DNA of 64,000 bases from Paraburkholderia guartelaensis (GTDB lineage: Bacteria > Pseudomonadota > Gammaproteobacteria > Burkholderiales > Burkholderiaceae). Below are positions 8,521-17,568 of the stretch, piece by piece. Each line of letters begins with the position of its first letter. The stretch's first letter is position 1. The stretch is taken from NCBI RefSeq assembly GCF_004353905.1, contig NZ_SMOD01000006.1:186001-250000 (forward strand). The letters are read 5' to 3'. The translations under genes were made by a program, and so were the position numbers. The notes under the pieces are model-generated. The model had not been told where the DNA came from and ran no database searches. It saw only the letters and a list, made by a program, of their open reading frames with translations.

Positions 8521-10479
8521 TCAAGGCTTCGGCGCGACGTAGCCCGCGGGCGTCACGGCGTTCGATCTGGCGACCTCGACGTTGTCCGATACCACGTATA
8601 CAGGCGATTCGGTCAGGCGCAGCGGGAGCATGCCGTCGTTGTAAGTCATGCTGGTCGGGTTGCCCATCATGTCGAACACGCTCACCTGGCCCGCGCGCCC
8701 GCGCGCGTCCACCTGAAGCGTGTAGTTCGTTGCGCGCGTGGCATCGAAGCCGGTCTTCGCGCTCCAGCGTGCGTTGTCGTGGCTCCACAACGCCGTAATC
8801 ACCTTGCCTCCGCCCGGACGTGCGAACGCGTAGGCGTAGACGCCCGCGGGCGTGCCGCGTAGCGGCCCGAGTGTATACGTACCGTCGATCAACCGCGTCA
8901 TGGTCGCTACCGCGAGCGCGGCCGGCTTCGGGCTGATGTTCGACGCGCCGTACATGCCCTTCGGATGCTCGAGTTCGAAGAACACGCCATAGCCTGGCGT
9001 CGTCTCCGGCATGTCTGCGCCATAGAAGATGAACGTGGTGTCCGCGCCTTCGCCGAGCAGGATGAGATGCGAGCGCGCGACGACCGCGCCCTGCGCGTAG
9101 AGCGTTTGTGCATCGGGATAGTTGGCTGCGTAATTCGTGCCGATGTCGTAACTGATACCCGTTTCGGTCACGAAGAGCGGGGCGCCCGGCTTGAGTACGT
9201 CGCGCATCGTCGTGCGTAGTTCGCGCATGGCTTCGGGCAGCGAAAGCGTGCCTTTTTCGGGCGCGCCGTACAGCCGCTCCGGCGGATGCGAAGGGCTCGT
9301 GCCGAAATCGTAGTAACCGTGGATCGTCACGCCATCGAGATATTTAGCAATGCCAAGCGGTGCGAACTTCTTGAGCCACTCTGTGTTGCCCTGTACGCCT
9401 GCATAGGTCGGGCCCATCACGATCGCCGACGGGTCAGTGGAGTGTATGCCCTCGTAGACGGTCTTGTAGAGATCGACGAAATGCGCGTCCGTGTCTTTCC
9501 ATGGCAGCCCGCCGTCCTTGTCGGGCTCCCATGTGACCTGATAGTAGTTGTGCGCCTGGTGCGGGAAGACGCGCGCACGGATGCGTGCGGACTCCTTGCC
9601 TACGCGCGACATGTAATCGCGCAACTGGGCCAGTGACGAAGGCACGTAGCTATGGGTTTCCTGGCCGCCCGGACTGGCCCACCCGGGGAAGCCGTCGACC
9701 GTGATCAAGCGCATGATGTCGCCGGGCTTGAACTGGAGATCGAGCTCGGAGGTGGCAGCGTCGAACGTATTCGGACCTTTCGGCTCCATGGCGTACCAGC
9801 CCCGCTTGTCGTTGGCCCACGCAAGACCGAGGTCCGTGTAGAGCGGACGCAAGCCGTCGCCGCCGCAACAGTGCTGTCCGGGCGCGATATATGCTGAGCC
9901 TTGCCCGCCGAAGCGGTGCAGGTCCTGGCGCGCGAAGGTGGGTGCGGGAAGTGCTGCGCTTACGTCGGGCAGCACGCCGAACGTGGTGATGCCGGCCGGC
10001 CGGGTGCCGCGCTGGGGCAAACCCGTAGAGGGTTGCGAAGCGAGCGACGCCGAAAACGCGAAGTAGCCCGCCTGCGGCATCGTGCAGGTGAGCGACGTGA
10101 CGCGCGGACCCGCTGCCACCGCAAAGTTGCCGCTTGCCTGCGGGCGACTCCACGTATCCGTGATCTGCCATTGCACCTTGTCGTCGTGCGTCGCGCGCGT
10201 GGTCACGTCGATGCGCACGCTCTTGCCGCGCGCAAAGAGGCGTGTTCCGTCGCTGCCGGGCGTATCGGCGGTGATGGGATCGTCGCCTGCGTCTGTCGCC
10301 GCACGGCCGGCGACGCTCCTGCAAACGGGCGCGTCGGCGGCGCGGCAACTCATTGCCGGGAGCAGCACGCCGAAAACGACGAGCGCGAGCGTTGCGGCCA
10401 GCACCGATGAAATAGCGCGCGAACTGCGCGCGGGAGGAGGGTTCACAAGTGCGGATGCAAGGGCTGGGCGCATTGTCAT
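8521..10479 (-). CDS. Secreted glycoside hydrolase, clan GH-A type (GH39-like), EPS-associated
   Basis: A protein of about 652 residues from the ATG at 10477-10479, which has a GAGGAAC ribosome site; the longer frame to 10527 lacks one. Residues 18-50 form a secretion signal with hydrophobic core VLAATLALVVFGVLLPA and probable cleavage near CRAADA. The central domain looks like a TIM-barrel glycosidase: VTWEPDKDGG puts a likely acid/base Glu near residue 318, and LFVTETGISY puts a likely nucleophile Glu near 439, a spacing expected of clan GH-A enzymes such as GH39. HGYYDF and FIFYGADMPETTPGYG fit further subsite loops. It probably cleaves a polysaccharide in the periplasm or outside the cell. 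Its place beside gmm and opposite the EPS operon suggests the locus polymer as substrate, but that is inference. Confidence 0.75.
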   Translation of the reverse strand: MTMRPALASALVNPPPARSSRAISSVLAATLALVVFGVLLPAMSCRAADAPVCRSVAGRAATDAGDDPITADTPGSDGTRLFARGKSVRIDVTTRATHDDKVQWQITDTWSRPQASGNFAVAAGPRVTSLTCTMPQAGYFAFSASLASQPSTGLPQRGTRPAGITTFGVLPDVSAALPAPTFARQDLHRFGGQGSAYIAPGQHCCGGDGLRPLYTDLGLAWANDKRGWYAMEPKGPNTFDAATSELDLQFKPGDIMRLITVDGFPGWASPGGQETHSYVPSSLAQLRDYMSRVGKESARIRARVFPHQAHNYYQVTWEPDKDGGLPWKDTDAHFVDLYKTVYEGIHSTDPSAIVMGPTYAGVQGNTEWLKKFAPLGIAKYLDGVTIHGYYDFGTSPSHPPERLYGAPEKGTLSLPEAMRELRTTMRDVLKPGAPLFVTETGISYDIGTNYAANYPDAQTLYAQGAVVARSHLILLGEGADTTFIFYGADMPETTPGYGVFFELEHPKGMYGASNISPKPAALAVATMTRLIDGTYTLGPLRGTPAGVYAYAFARPGGGKVITALWSHDNARWSAKTGFDATRATNYTLQVDARGRAGQVSVFDMMGNPTSMTYNDGMLPLRLTESPVYVVSDNVEVARSNAVTPAGYVAPKP

Positions 10480-10872
10480 TGGCAAGTTCCTCACAGCATG
10501 AAAGGGTAAGACTAGTTGCTCGAGCAAGTCATCTGACGCCAGCCTCCAGGCTTTTCGCGCAATTTTCCCTCGAAGCCGCCCAAGAGAGTTGTGCAGTGCT
10601 CGCGGAGTCCAATCATATAAAGCGGGTTTTTGTGAATTTTTTTATTGTGCGGCGCAAACAGGATTTAACAGGTTTAAAATGCGCTTCGCATGCTCGAATT
10701 CTGAGCACAAGGCTTCTTAAACATCATTTAATCAGACGAATCGACTAGCAGTCTTTAATTGCCCGTTTCGCTTCCATCCCATGCGTACGCATCGATCGGA
10801 AGGCGTCGAATGATTTTGTAGTAACAAAGGCGAAAATACCTGCCTGCAACGGTTATCCGGCACTATTGCCGA

Positions 10873-10887
10873 TTCGATGTAATCGAA
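10873..10887. promoter_or_regulatory. Palindrome in the EPS control region, possible operator
   Basis: Perfect inverted repeat TTCGAT-gta-ATCGAA, about 220 bases before the regulator gene at 11108. The form is that of a dimeric regulator site, but the cognate protein is unknown. AraC-type regulators usually bind direct rather than inverted repeats, so another regulator is as likely. Confidence 0.3.
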
Positions 10888-10927
10888 CCAATCGCCTTTC
10901 ACGTAGTTTGCTTTTTTGTCATTTAGC

Positions 10928-10937
10928 TTGGCGCCAA
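10928..10937. promoter_or_regulatory. Short palindrome TTGGCGCCAA in the EPS control region
   Basis: A perfect ten-base palindrome about 170 bases upstream of the second GlxA-like regulator gene. It is short enough to occur by chance in GC-rich DNA. It is noted because it lies in the AT-rich control region close to the other palindrome. Confidence 0.25.
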
Positions 10938-11107
10938 ACCTTCTAATCGGTCCTCGACCGGACTAAATGCGCCAATGTCTCGCCAGTTTCGGTCAGTCGT
11001 CGTTGCGGGAATTTTTCTCTGCATATGATGCACTGCACATGGAATGCTATCGAAATGCTATTACCGGGACTTTTCGCTTGGTACGGGGGATTGTTTAGGG
11101 GAAAAGC

Positions 11108-12112
11108 ATGGCGTACGCAAGTCTGGATTTGCCGTCGTTCAGTCGCCCGCACCTAGTGACCGCGGGCATCAGTCGAGAGGTGCGTCATATCGCAATTCTG
11201 CTGTTCGACGGTTGTTCGCTCCTCGGCGCCGGTATCGTGGCTGAAGTGTTTCATGTAGCGAATGAACTCTCGACAGACACCGCTCGCAGTTCACCTTACG
11301 ATGTAAGTATCCTTTCGGCCGATGGTGGCAACGTAACGTGCTCGTCGTCGGTACGGGTCTGGACAGATGGACTCGATGCACGCCACTACGTCGGTTTCGA
11401 CGCGCTGTTCGTGGCGGGTGGAAAGGGCGCCTTCGCGGCCGCCAACGACGAACGTCTCGTCGCATGGCTGCGTCGCGTGCATGCGAATACCGGCACCATT
11501 CGTCCGATTGGTGAAGGCCGTTCATTGCTCGAGGCAGCGAGTCTGTGCGGCCAGCGCACGCAGCACGAGTTCAGTTCGTATGCGATGCAAACGGGACGCG
11601 AAGAAGCAGGCGGCGACGCCGGCGACCGGCTCGAGTCGATGAAGAGCGCGCTCACGCTCGTCAAGCGCGACCTGGGCGTGGATGTTGCGCGCGCTGTGAC
11701 AGAGCGGCTCATGCCCGATTCGGGCGGCAACCTGTTGCCGTTTCTCGGCGATGCGCTTGGCAGCGCACCGGCTGACAAAGTGCGTGCAGCGGCGCGCTGG
11801 CTGCAGGAAAACTGTCAGCGGGCTATTTCGATAGCGGACGCGGCACAGGTCGCCGCGATGAGCGAGCGTAACTTTCTGCGCCGCTTCAAGCTGGAGATGG
11901 GCATCACGCCATCTGATTACTTACTGCATGCGCGCCTTGCGATTACCTGCAGCCTGCTCACCGATTCGGAGTTGCCGGTCGACAAGATCGCGCGCCGCAC
12001 CGGCATGGGCAATGGCGATCGCCTCGCCAAGATCTTTCGCAAGCGCATGATGATTTCGCCCACCGAATACCGCGAGCAAAGCCGCCGCGAGGCCGGCGTA
12101 GCTGTCTCGTAA
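11108..12112 (+). CDS. GlxA-family transcriptional regulator at the head of the EPS operon
   Basis: A 334-residue paralogue of the regulator at 6551-7555. The DJ-1/PfpI-like domain has RHIAILLFDGCSLLGAGIVA and DALFVAGGKGAFAA. The C-terminal AraC domain has SIADAAQVAAMSERNFLRRF and RKRMMISPTEYR. The position of the usual catalytic cysteine reads PIGEGRSLLE, again without cysteine, so a sensory role is likely. Only 89 bases separate its stop from manC, on the same strand, so it may be co-transcribed with and control the EPS operon. Homologous regulators beside EPS genes in Burkholderia-type bacteria support this, but ligand and sites are not known. Confidence 0.88.
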   Translation: MAYASLDLPSFSRPHLVTAGISREVRHIAILLFDGCSLLGAGIVAEVFHVANELSTDTARSSPYDVSILSADGGNVTCSSSVRVWTDGLDARHYVGFDALFVAGGKGAFAAANDERLVAWLRRVHANTGTIRPIGEGRSLLEAASLCGQRTQHEFSSYAMQTGREEAGGDAGDRLESMKSALTLVKRDLGVDVARAVTERLMPDSGGNLLPFLGDALGSAPADKVRAAARWLQENCQRAISIADAAQVAAMSERNFLRRFKLEMGITPSDYLLHARLAITCSLLTDSELPVDKIARRTGMGNGDRLAKIFRKRMMISPTEYREQSRREAGVAVS

Positions 12113-12201
12113 CGCCGCGGTAACAACGGTCGCACTTCGTTACAAACGGGGTCGCTATTCGCGAGCCGAGGTGATCCTGCCCGATATGAAGGAGTCCGAA
12201 G

Positions 12202-13737
12202 ATGAATGAAAGGTCATCGATTCATGAAGGACAAAGTCAGTCCCGTGCAGAAAGCGAGCCAGGTACAGCGCGCCAGGACACAACGCCTTGCACGCGCATC
12301 GTGCCTGTGGTGCTGGCAGGAGGTTCCGGTACGCGTTTGTGGCCGATGTCGCGCGAGCAATTCCCTAAGCAGCTAATTGGTGTGGTGGGCAGCGATACAC
12401 TGCTGCAGGCAACCGTACATCGCCTTGACGGCTTTTCGTCAGAGTGGCAGGTCGCGAGTTCGCCAATCGTCGTATGTGGTGAAGAACACCGCTTCGTGAT
12501 CGTCGATCAGTTGCGTGCGTGCGGCATGGACGCTCGGCTCGTGGTGGAGCCTGCGCGGCGCGACACGGCGCCGGCGCTTACACTCGGCGCGGCGCTCGCG
12601 TGCGCGAACGGCGACGACGCGATTCTCATCGTGATGCCATCCGACCATGCGATCGCCGACCAGGACGCCCTGCAGCGCGCGCTCGAATGCGCAGCGCGCC
12701 ATGCGCAGCGCGGCGCGATCGTCACGCTCGGCGTGCCGCCGCGATCGCCCGAAACAGGGTTTGGTTACATCCGCGTCGGCGAAGAGATTGCCGATGGCGC
12801 GCACCGTATTGACGGCTTCGTTGAAAAGCCTGCGCCCGAACTTGCCACGCAGTACATCGCGCAGGGCGGCTATTGGTGGAACAGCGGCATCTTCGTGATG
12901 CGTGCGAGCGTCTGGCTCGATTCGCTGCGCGCGCTGCAGCCCGACATGCACGCAGCGTGCCTTGCCGCGTTCGTCGATGGCCAGCAGGATGGCCCCGTGT
13001 TCCGGCCGGCCGCGGAAGCCTTCAAGGGCGCTCCGTCCGACTCGATCGATTACGCGGTCATGGAGCGGCTATCGGGCAGCAACGGCTGGACGCCGGAGGG
13101 CGTGGTGGTCGCGCTCGACGCGGGCTGGTCCGATCTCGGCTCGTGGGACGCCGTGTGGGCCGCGATGGAAAAGGACGAAGACGGTAACGTCGGACGCGGG
13201 CGCGTGGTGTTCGAAGGCGCTGTGGCGACTTACGCGCATTCCGACGGCAGGCTCGTGGCTTGCGTGGGTACTTCGAATCTCGTGGTGGTCGAAACGGCGG
13301 ATGCGGTGCTCGTCGCCGATCGCTCGAAAGTGCAGGACGTGAAGGGGCTCGTTGCGCGCATCAAGGCGGAACGCGCGCCCGAGGCGGCTTCGCATCGCAA
13401 GGTGCAACGTCCGTGGGGCTTCTACGATTCGATCGATTCTGGCGAGCGCTTCCAGGTCAAGCGCATCGTCGTCACGCCGGGCGCGCGGCTTTCGCTGCAA
13501 CTGCATCACCATCGCGCCGAACACTGGACGGTTGTGCGCGGTACCGCGCTCGTCACTCGTGGTGAGGAATCCTTTCTTATGACGGAAAACGAATCCACTT
13601 ACATTCCGCTCGGTGTGCGTCACCGGCTGGAAAACCCGGGCAAGGTGCCGCTTGAAATCATCGAGGTTCAGTCGGGAGCGTATCTGGGAGAGGACGACAT
13701 CGTCCGTCTCGACGATACGTATGGCCGCTGCAGTTGA
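12202..13737 (+). CDS. manC: Mannose-1-phosphate guanylyltransferase / mannose-6-phosphate isomerase
   Basis: A 511-residue bifunctional type II enzyme. The N-terminal nucleotidyltransferase has VVLAGGSGTRLWPMSREQFP and the sugar-binding FVEKPAPELA; the C-terminal cupin isomerase has QLHHHRAEHWTVVRGTA. It makes GDP-mannose from mannose-1-phosphate and GTP, and may also convert fructose-6-phosphate to mannose-6-phosphate. An AAGGAG ribosome site precedes the ATG. It supplies gmd and fcl downstream, and its product is the substrate of the Nudix hydrolase at 7878-8330. It corresponds to BceA of cepacian clusters and CpsB of colanic acid. The N-terminal 30 residues before TRIVPVV look non-conserved. 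A phosphomannomutase (ManB/AlgC) is not in the window. Confidence 0.96.
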   Translation: MNERSSIHEGQSQSRAESEPGTARQDTTPCTRIVPVVLAGGSGTRLWPMSREQFPKQLIGVVGSDTLLQATVHRLDGFSSEWQVASSPIVVCGEEHRFVIVDQLRACGMDARLVVEPARRDTAPALTLGAALACANGDDAILIVMPSDHAIADQDALQRALECAARHAQRGAIVTLGVPPRSPETGFGYIRVGEEIADGAHRIDGFVEKPAPELATQYIAQGGYWWNSGIFVMRASVWLDSLRALQPDMHAACLAAFVDGQQDGPVFRPAAEAFKGAPSDSIDYAVMERLSGSNGWTPEGVVVALDAGWSDLGSWDAVWAAMEKDEDGNVGRGRVVFEGAVATYAHSDGRLVACVGTSNLVVVETADAVLVADRSKVQDVKGLVARIKAERAPEAASHRKVQRPWGFYDSIDSGERFQVKRIVVTPGARLSLQLHHHRAEHWTVVRGTALVTRGEESFLMTENESTYIPLGVRHRLENPGKVPLEIIEVQSGAYLGEDDIVRLDDTYGRCS

Positions 13738-13779
13738 ACGCAGCGGCACGGACTGCAGGGAGAAAAAAAGGGAGAAAGC

Positions 13780-15171
13780 ATGCGCGAGCTACAAAATCTG
13801 ATGGCGAGAGTGCTCGACGTATCTGCCGTAATGATCGGCGCAAGCGTGGCTTCGGAGATTCGCTTCGAAGATATCGTGCCGCGTGGCGTGAACGAAGCCT
13901 TCGTGCTGCTCTCGGCAGCCTTCGCGCTCGTGATCTTTCCGGCGTTCGAGCTTTACCAGTCGTGGCGCGGCCGCTCCAAAGCGTTGCTCGCGGGCCAGGT
14001 GTCGCTTGCCTGGCTCGTGGTGCAAGGTTGCGCACTGATCTCGATGTACTCGACGATGCATCACGTTGATGTTGTCTCGCGCCTGTGGTTCGCGTACTGG
14101 ACCGCCGTTGCCGGCGGCTTGCTCATCACATGGCGTGTCCTCGCCCACGGCGTGCTGTCGCATATGCGCCGCGCGGGCATGAATCTCCATCAGGTCGCCA
14201 TTGCGGGTTCCGCCTCGCAGTGCGACGAGATCGTGCGGCGCATTGATGCGGAGCCGGGCTCCGGCTTTCGTGCGAGCGCGCTCTATAACACCATGCCGCA
14301 AGCGGCGCGGCCCGCGTGCGAGAAGGACGCGCCGGTGTGCGACACGATCGAGGCTTTCGCGCAGCACATCCGCGAGCATGACGTGCACGAGTTGTGGCTC
14401 GCCCTTTCGCTTGCGGAGGAGCGCACGGTGGTTCGGCTCGTCAGCGAGTTTCGCAACGATCTTGTGAACATCCGCTTCATTCCAGACGTGCGCTCACTGG
14501 CTCTGTTCGACACCAGTACGGTGATCGAGCTGCTCGGCGTGCCCGCGATCAATCTCGTCGCCTCGCCGCTGCCCGCGAGCGCACAGCTCAAGAAGGCGCT
14601 GTTCGATCGCGTGTTCGCAGCGCTTGCGCTCGTGAGCCTCATGCCGCTTCTCATCGGCATTGCGATTGCGGTGAAGTTTTCCTCACCGGGGCCGGTGCTG
14701 TTCAGGCAGCGACGCAAGGGTGCCGATGGCCGCGTGTTCACGATCTACAAGTTCCGTACGATGCGCGAGCACAAGGAGGCGCCCGGGACGGTGAGTCAGG
14801 CGACGCGCCATGATCCGCGCGTGACGCGTCTCGGCGCGTTCCTGCGCCGCACGAGCCTCGATGAATTGCCGCAGTTCTACAACGTGCTGCGCGGCGACAT
14901 GTCGGTGGTCGGACCGCGTCCGCATGCGCTCGAGCACGACGATCTCTATCAGAGCGTGGTGAAGGGGTACATCCACCGCTATCGCATCAAGCCCGGCATT
15001 ACCGGCTGGGCGCAGGTCAACGGATTTCGCGGCGAGACCGATCGCCTCGAGAAGATGGAAATGCGCGTAGCGCACGATTTGTATTACCTCGGCCATTGGT
15101 CGTTCTGGCTCGACATGCGCATCATCGCGGCCACGATCATTCACGGACTGGTCGGCCGTAACGCGTATTGA
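13780..15171 (+). CDS. wcaJ: Undecaprenyl-phosphate glucose phosphotransferase, initiating EPS glycosyltransferase
   Basis: A 463-residue polyisoprenyl-phosphate hexose-1-phosphate transferase. The N-terminal half has several hydrophobic membrane segments and a CoA-binding-like domain. The C-terminal catalytic domain carries FSSPGPVLFRQRRKGADGR, YKFRTMREH, RRTSLDELPQFYNVLRGDM, VVGPRPHA and IKPGITGWAQVNGFRGE. It moves glucose-1-phosphate (or galactose-1-phosphate) from the UDP-sugar to undecaprenyl phosphate at the inner membrane, the first step of the repeat unit. It follows manC after 42 bases, and the next gene, wzc, begins 63 bases on. It corresponds to BceB of cepacian and WcaJ of colanic acid. 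Confidence 0.95.
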   Translation: MRELQNLMARVLDVSAVMIGASVASEIRFEDIVPRGVNEAFVLLSAAFALVIFPAFELYQSWRGRSKALLAGQVSLAWLVVQGCALISMYSTMHHVDVVSRLWFAYWTAVAGGLLITWRVLAHGVLSHMRRAGMNLHQVAIAGSASQCDEIVRRIDAEPGSGFRASALYNTMPQAARPACEKDAPVCDTIEAFAQHIREHDVHELWLALSLAEERTVVRLVSEFRNDLVNIRFIPDVRSLALFDTSTVIELLGVPAINLVASPLPASAQLKKALFDRVFAALALVSLMPLLIGIAIAVKFSSPGPVLFRQRRKGADGRVFTIYKFRTMREHKEAPGTVSQATRHDPRVTRLGAFLRRTSLDELPQFYNVLRGDMSVVGPRPHALEHDDLYQSVVKGYIHRYRIKPGITGWAQVNGFRGETDRLEKMEMRVAHDLYYLGHWSFWLDMRIIAATIIHGLVGRNAY

Positions 15172-15233
15172 GCGCTGAGGCGCATTCGAGCAAGCATCAC
15201 CAGCAAGCAACACCAGGTTTCGGGAGAAGCAAG

Positions 15234-17465
15234 ATGGCGATGAATTATGACGGCGCTTACTATGGCGCAGCAGGCGCCGACGAGCGATACCTAGGCGACT
15301 ACCTGCAAACGATGGTGGCGAACTGGCGCGCCATCGCGATCGTGACGCTTGCCGTCACGCTGCTGGGCGCGGCCTATGCGTTTCTCGCCACGCCGACCTA
15401 TCGGGCCGACGTGCTGTTCCACCTCGTCGACAAGGGCGACGCCAGCAAGAAGGACAGCAGCCTGCCGCCGCTCACGGGCATGTTCGACGAGAAGTCGACC
15501 GCGAATGGCGTGATCGAAATGCTGAAGTCGCGCAACGTGACCGAGGAAACGGTGCGCAAGCTGCACCTCGATATTTCGGCGCGGCCGCGCGAAATGCCCG
15601 TGATTGGCGGCATGCTCTCGGGCATCATGAGCGCGCCCTGGGCGCAGCACCTGCCCGGGTTCATGCGGCCGTCCGGCTATGCATGGGGCGGCGGCGACAT
15701 CAAGGTGTCGCGCTTCGATACGCCCGAAGCGATGTATGAGCGCGACTTCACGATCGTCGCCGGTGAAGAGCCCGGCACCTTCACGCTGCGCGACCCCGAC
15801 GGCATTCCGCTCCTGCAGGGCCGCGTGGGCGAGGACGTGAGCGCCAACACATCGGTCGGGCCGATCGCACTGCACGTGGATAGCTTGAGCGGGCCGCCCG
15901 GAACGCCGTTCCTGCTCACGCGCGCCTCGACGCTCACGACCGTCGACCGGCTCGAGAATTCGCTGCAGATCCAGGAGGTCGGGCTGCAGTCCGGCGTGAT
16001 CCGCGCGAGTCTCGAAGGCCATAACAGCAAGATGACGGCCGCGATCCTCAACAATGTGGCGCACGAGTTCATCAAGCAGGACATCGCAAGCCGTTCGGCG
16101 GAAGCGGAACACATGCTCGCATTCCTCGACGACCAGCTGCCGCAACTGCGCGCGCAGGTCGACGCGGCCGAGCAGAAGTACAACAAGTTCCGTAACGAGC
16201 ACGGCACGGTCGATCTCGGCGAAGAAAGCCGGCTGCTGCTCCAGCAGGTGAGCGACAACAAGATCCGCCTCGAAGATCTGCGCCAGCAACGCGCGGAACT
16301 CGCACAGCGTTTCACTGAGCATCACCCGGCCGTTCAGGCGCTCGACGCGCAGATCGGCACGCTGCAAGCCGCGCAGTCGCAGCTCACGCGTAACGTGGCG
16401 CAACTGCCGGATACGGAACAGTCCGCCGTGCGCCTCTTGCGCGACGTGCATGTGAGCACGGAGCTTTACACGAGCCTCCTGAACAGCGCGCAGCAACTGC
16501 GTGTGGCGCGCGCGGGACAGGTGGGCGACGTGCGCGTGGTCGACTTCGCCGAAGCGCCGGATGATCCCGTGCGTCCGAAGAAGCTGCTCGTGATCGCGCT
16601 CGCGATCGGTGCGGGGCTCGTGCTGGGCGTGCTCGTCGCGTTCGTACGCAAGTCGCTGTACGGCGGCGTGGAGCGTCCGGACGAACTCGAAGCCGCGCTC
16701 GGCGTACCGGTCTTCGCAGTGGTCCCGCGCAGCCCGCAGCAATTGCGCCTGCAGCATCACGTTACGTTGCGCCGGCGCGGGCTGCACGTGCTCGCACAGC
16801 AGAATCCGCAGGACGTCGCCGTGGAAGGTGTGCGCAGCCTGCGCACCTCGCTGCAGCTCACGCTCAACGACGCGCGCAACAACATCGTGATGCTCACGGG
16901 CTCGCGCCCCGATATCGGCAAATCGTTCCTGTCGGTCAATCTCTCCGCGCTGGTCGCCTCGGTGAACAAGCGCGTGCTGATCGTCGACGGCGACATGCGG
17001 CGCGGCGATGTGCACTCGCACTTCGGCATCAAGCACCAGCCGGGTCTCTCCGACGTGCTGCTCGGCGCCGATCTGGAACAGGCGATCCAGCACGAGGTGC
17101 TGCCTGGACTCGACGTACTGGCCAAGGGCTCGCTGCATTCGCATCCGTCCGAGCTGCTGATGAGCCCGCGCTTCGAGGCGCTGCTCGAAGAACTGGGGGC
17201 GAGGTATGACCTCGTGATCGTCGATACGCCGCCGGTGCTCGCGGTGACCGACTCGACGGTGATCGGGCGCTACGCCGGTACGACGCTTCTCGCGATCCGC
17301 CATGGCCGCCACCCGATCTCGGAGCTCGAGGAAACGGTCAAGCGCCTGCGCATTGGCGGCGTGAATCTGCGTGGCGTGCTGCTCACCGACGTGCCGAAGA
17401 CGGGCGCGTTCATCGGTGGCGGGTATCGCGGCGGGTACTACGGTTACGAAAGCGTTTCAGGGTAG
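15234..17465 (+). CDS. wzc: Tyrosine-protein kinase Wzc, polysaccharide co-polymerase
   Basis: A bacterial tyrosine autokinase of 743 residues when started at the ATG of 15234, which follows GGGAGAAG; the open frame reaches back to a TTG at 15168 without a ribosome site. An N-terminal Wzz domain with a first membrane helix (IAIVTLAVTLLGAAYAFLA), a periplasmic coiled-coil region and a second helix (LLVIALAIGAGLVLGVLVAF) precede the cytoplasmic kinase. That kinase has Walker A (TGSRPDIGKSF), Walker A' (VLIVDGDMRRGD) and Walker B (LVIVDTPPVLA). The C-terminus is a tyrosine cluster (GGYRGGYYGYESVSG) for autophosphorylation. It controls chain length and export with Wza. No Wzb phosphatase gene is seen in the window. 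Confidence 0.96.
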   Translation: MAMNYDGAYYGAAGADERYLGDYLQTMVANWRAIAIVTLAVTLLGAAYAFLATPTYRADVLFHLVDKGDASKKDSSLPPLTGMFDEKSTANGVIEMLKSRNVTEETVRKLHLDISARPREMPVIGGMLSGIMSAPWAQHLPGFMRPSGYAWGGGDIKVSRFDTPEAMYERDFTIVAGEEPGTFTLRDPDGIPLLQGRVGEDVSANTSVGPIALHVDSLSGPPGTPFLLTRASTLTTVDRLENSLQIQEVGLQSGVIRASLEGHNSKMTAAILNNVAHEFIKQDIASRSAEAEHMLAFLDDQLPQLRAQVDAAEQKYNKFRNEHGTVDLGEESRLLLQQVSDNKIRLEDLRQQRAELAQRFTEHHPAVQALDAQIGTLQAAQSQLTRNVAQLPDTEQSAVRLLRDVHVSTELYTSLLNSAQQLRVARAGQVGDVRVVDFAEAPDDPVRPKKLLVIALAIGAGLVLGVLVAFVRKSLYGGVERPDELEAALGVPVFAVVPRSPQQLRLQHHVTLRRRGLHVLAQQNPQDVAVEGVRSLRTSLQLTLNDARNNIVMLTGSRPDIGKSFLSVNLSALVASVNKRVLIVDGDMRRGDVHSHFGIKHQPGLSDVLLGADLEQAIQHEVLPGLDVLAKGSLHSHPSELLMSPRFEALLEELGARYDLVIVDTPPVLAVTDSTVIGRYAGTTLLAIRHGRHPISELEETVKRLRIGGVNLRGVLLTDVPKTGAFIGGGYRGGYYGYESVSG

Positions 17466-17568
17466 CAGCAGGGTAACAGCAGGTTGACAGCAGATTCGCG
17501 GTTGGCCGGGGGGCCGCCGCGGATAGTGGAACCACCGAATCCCATTTCGCTCACGCGAGGAGAGAACG

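Larger units (their letters stand above)
10480..11107. promoter_or_regulatory. AT-rich divergent regulatory region of the EPS locus
   Basis: About 630 bases without a credible gene, between the glycoside hydrolase (minus) and the second GlxA-like regulator and EPS operon (plus). It is markedly richer in A and T than its surroundings, especially 10610-10740, with several T and A runs. Two perfect palindromes stand out at 10873-10887 and 10928-10937. The arrangement fits a control region that serves both directions and could bind the AraC-type regulators or H-NS-like proteins. Confidence 0.55.

Noticed and set aside
15291..17312. A 673-codon minus-strand frame opposite wzc
   Set aside because: Antisense shadow; wzc has full Walker motifs and the tyrosine tail, the shadow has none.
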